Origin: JBHIBR01 sp046759145 [NCBI: Nitrospinota bacterium]
GTDB lineage: Bacteria > UBA8248
DNA: 5,305 bases
Direction: 5' to 3'
Assembly: GCA_046759145.1 (NCBI GenBank)
Contig: JBHIBR010000151.1
Span: forward strand, 1 to 5,305
In this document: positions 5,260 to 5,305 of the stretch, piece by piece
How positions within the stretch are numbered: the stretch's first letter is position 1
Layout of the letters: every line of letters begins with the position of its first letter
Translations under genes and position numbers: made by a program
Notes under the pieces: model-generated
What the model was told of the DNA's origin: nothing
The model's database searches: none
Seen by the model: the letters and a program-made list of their open reading frames with translations, nothing else

Positions 5260-5305
5260 TCATCCCAAAACCCTTTTCAGCACGGTGAGGGCGCAGGCGA
5301 GATGG
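5260..5305 (-). CDS. C-terminal end of a probable IS5-type transposase (partial)
   Basis: The minus strand from the window edge reads HLACALTVLKRVLG and then TGA (5262-5260). The HLACA-x-x-x-L+R ending is characteristic of the C-terminus of IS5-family (IS427/ISL2-like) DDE transposases, from memory of that family. Only 14 codons are visible, so the catalytic region lies beyond the window. If correct, one end of an insertion sequence lies between about 5211 and 5260. The bases there (including CTAG-CCTCC-CTAG at 5244-5256) hold no terminal repeat I can name. The call rests on a short match. Confidence 0.5.
   Translation of the reverse strand, partial: HLACALTVLKRVLG

Overview
The window reads as two joined pieces of different character. 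Bases 1 to about 2660 are very GC-rich, with nearly every third codon position G or C. This piece looks like the chromosome of a Gram-negative bacterium that builds lipopolysaccharide: it carries an ADP-heptose:LPS heptosyltransferase-type glycosyltransferase (GT9). Desulfobacterota or a related high-GC lineage would fit, but the sequence alone does not fix the taxon. Bases from about 2660 to 5305 are visibly less GC-rich, use codons such as TTA, CTA and ATA that the first part avoids, and look like a transferred block.

Left part: a GT9 gene (2-1186, +) converges on a two-gene minus-strand operon. The operon is a GNAT N-acyltransferase (2484-1696) followed by holo-ACP synthase acpS (1699-1241), with an ATGA stop/start overlap. 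A short gap with two hairpins separates the converging genes. Scattered through these three genes are ten copies, at six loci, of a 15-bp near-palindromic unit (GTTCGGTGGACCGAC or its complement), mostly as tandem pairs. The unit is five codons long and has no stop in any of its six frames, and every copy lies inside a reading frame. The hosts are two sites in GT9, three in AcpS and one in the acetyltransferase. The copies are read in five of the six possible frames, so each adds different residues. This protein-invading repeat is the most interesting feature of the window.

Junction: divergent from the GNAT gene, a well-formed start (SD plus GTG at 2581) opens a protein resembling the N-terminus of an isocitrate/3-isopropylmalate dehydrogenase. 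Similarity is lost after about 25 residues, at around 2657-2660, and the frame stops at 2742. This is best read as a gene cut by recombination or insertion, or as an assembly join.

Right part: about 290 non-coding bases, then an endonuclease/exonuclease/phosphatase (DNase I-like) enzyme (3031-4029), a 227-base gap, a membrane-anchored alpha/beta serine hydrolase (4257-5210), a hairpin over its stop codon, and the last 14 codons of what looks like an IS5-type transposase on the minus strand at the window edge. No 15-bp repeat copy occurs in this part, which supports a separate origin. No CRISPR array, tRNA or rRNA was seen.
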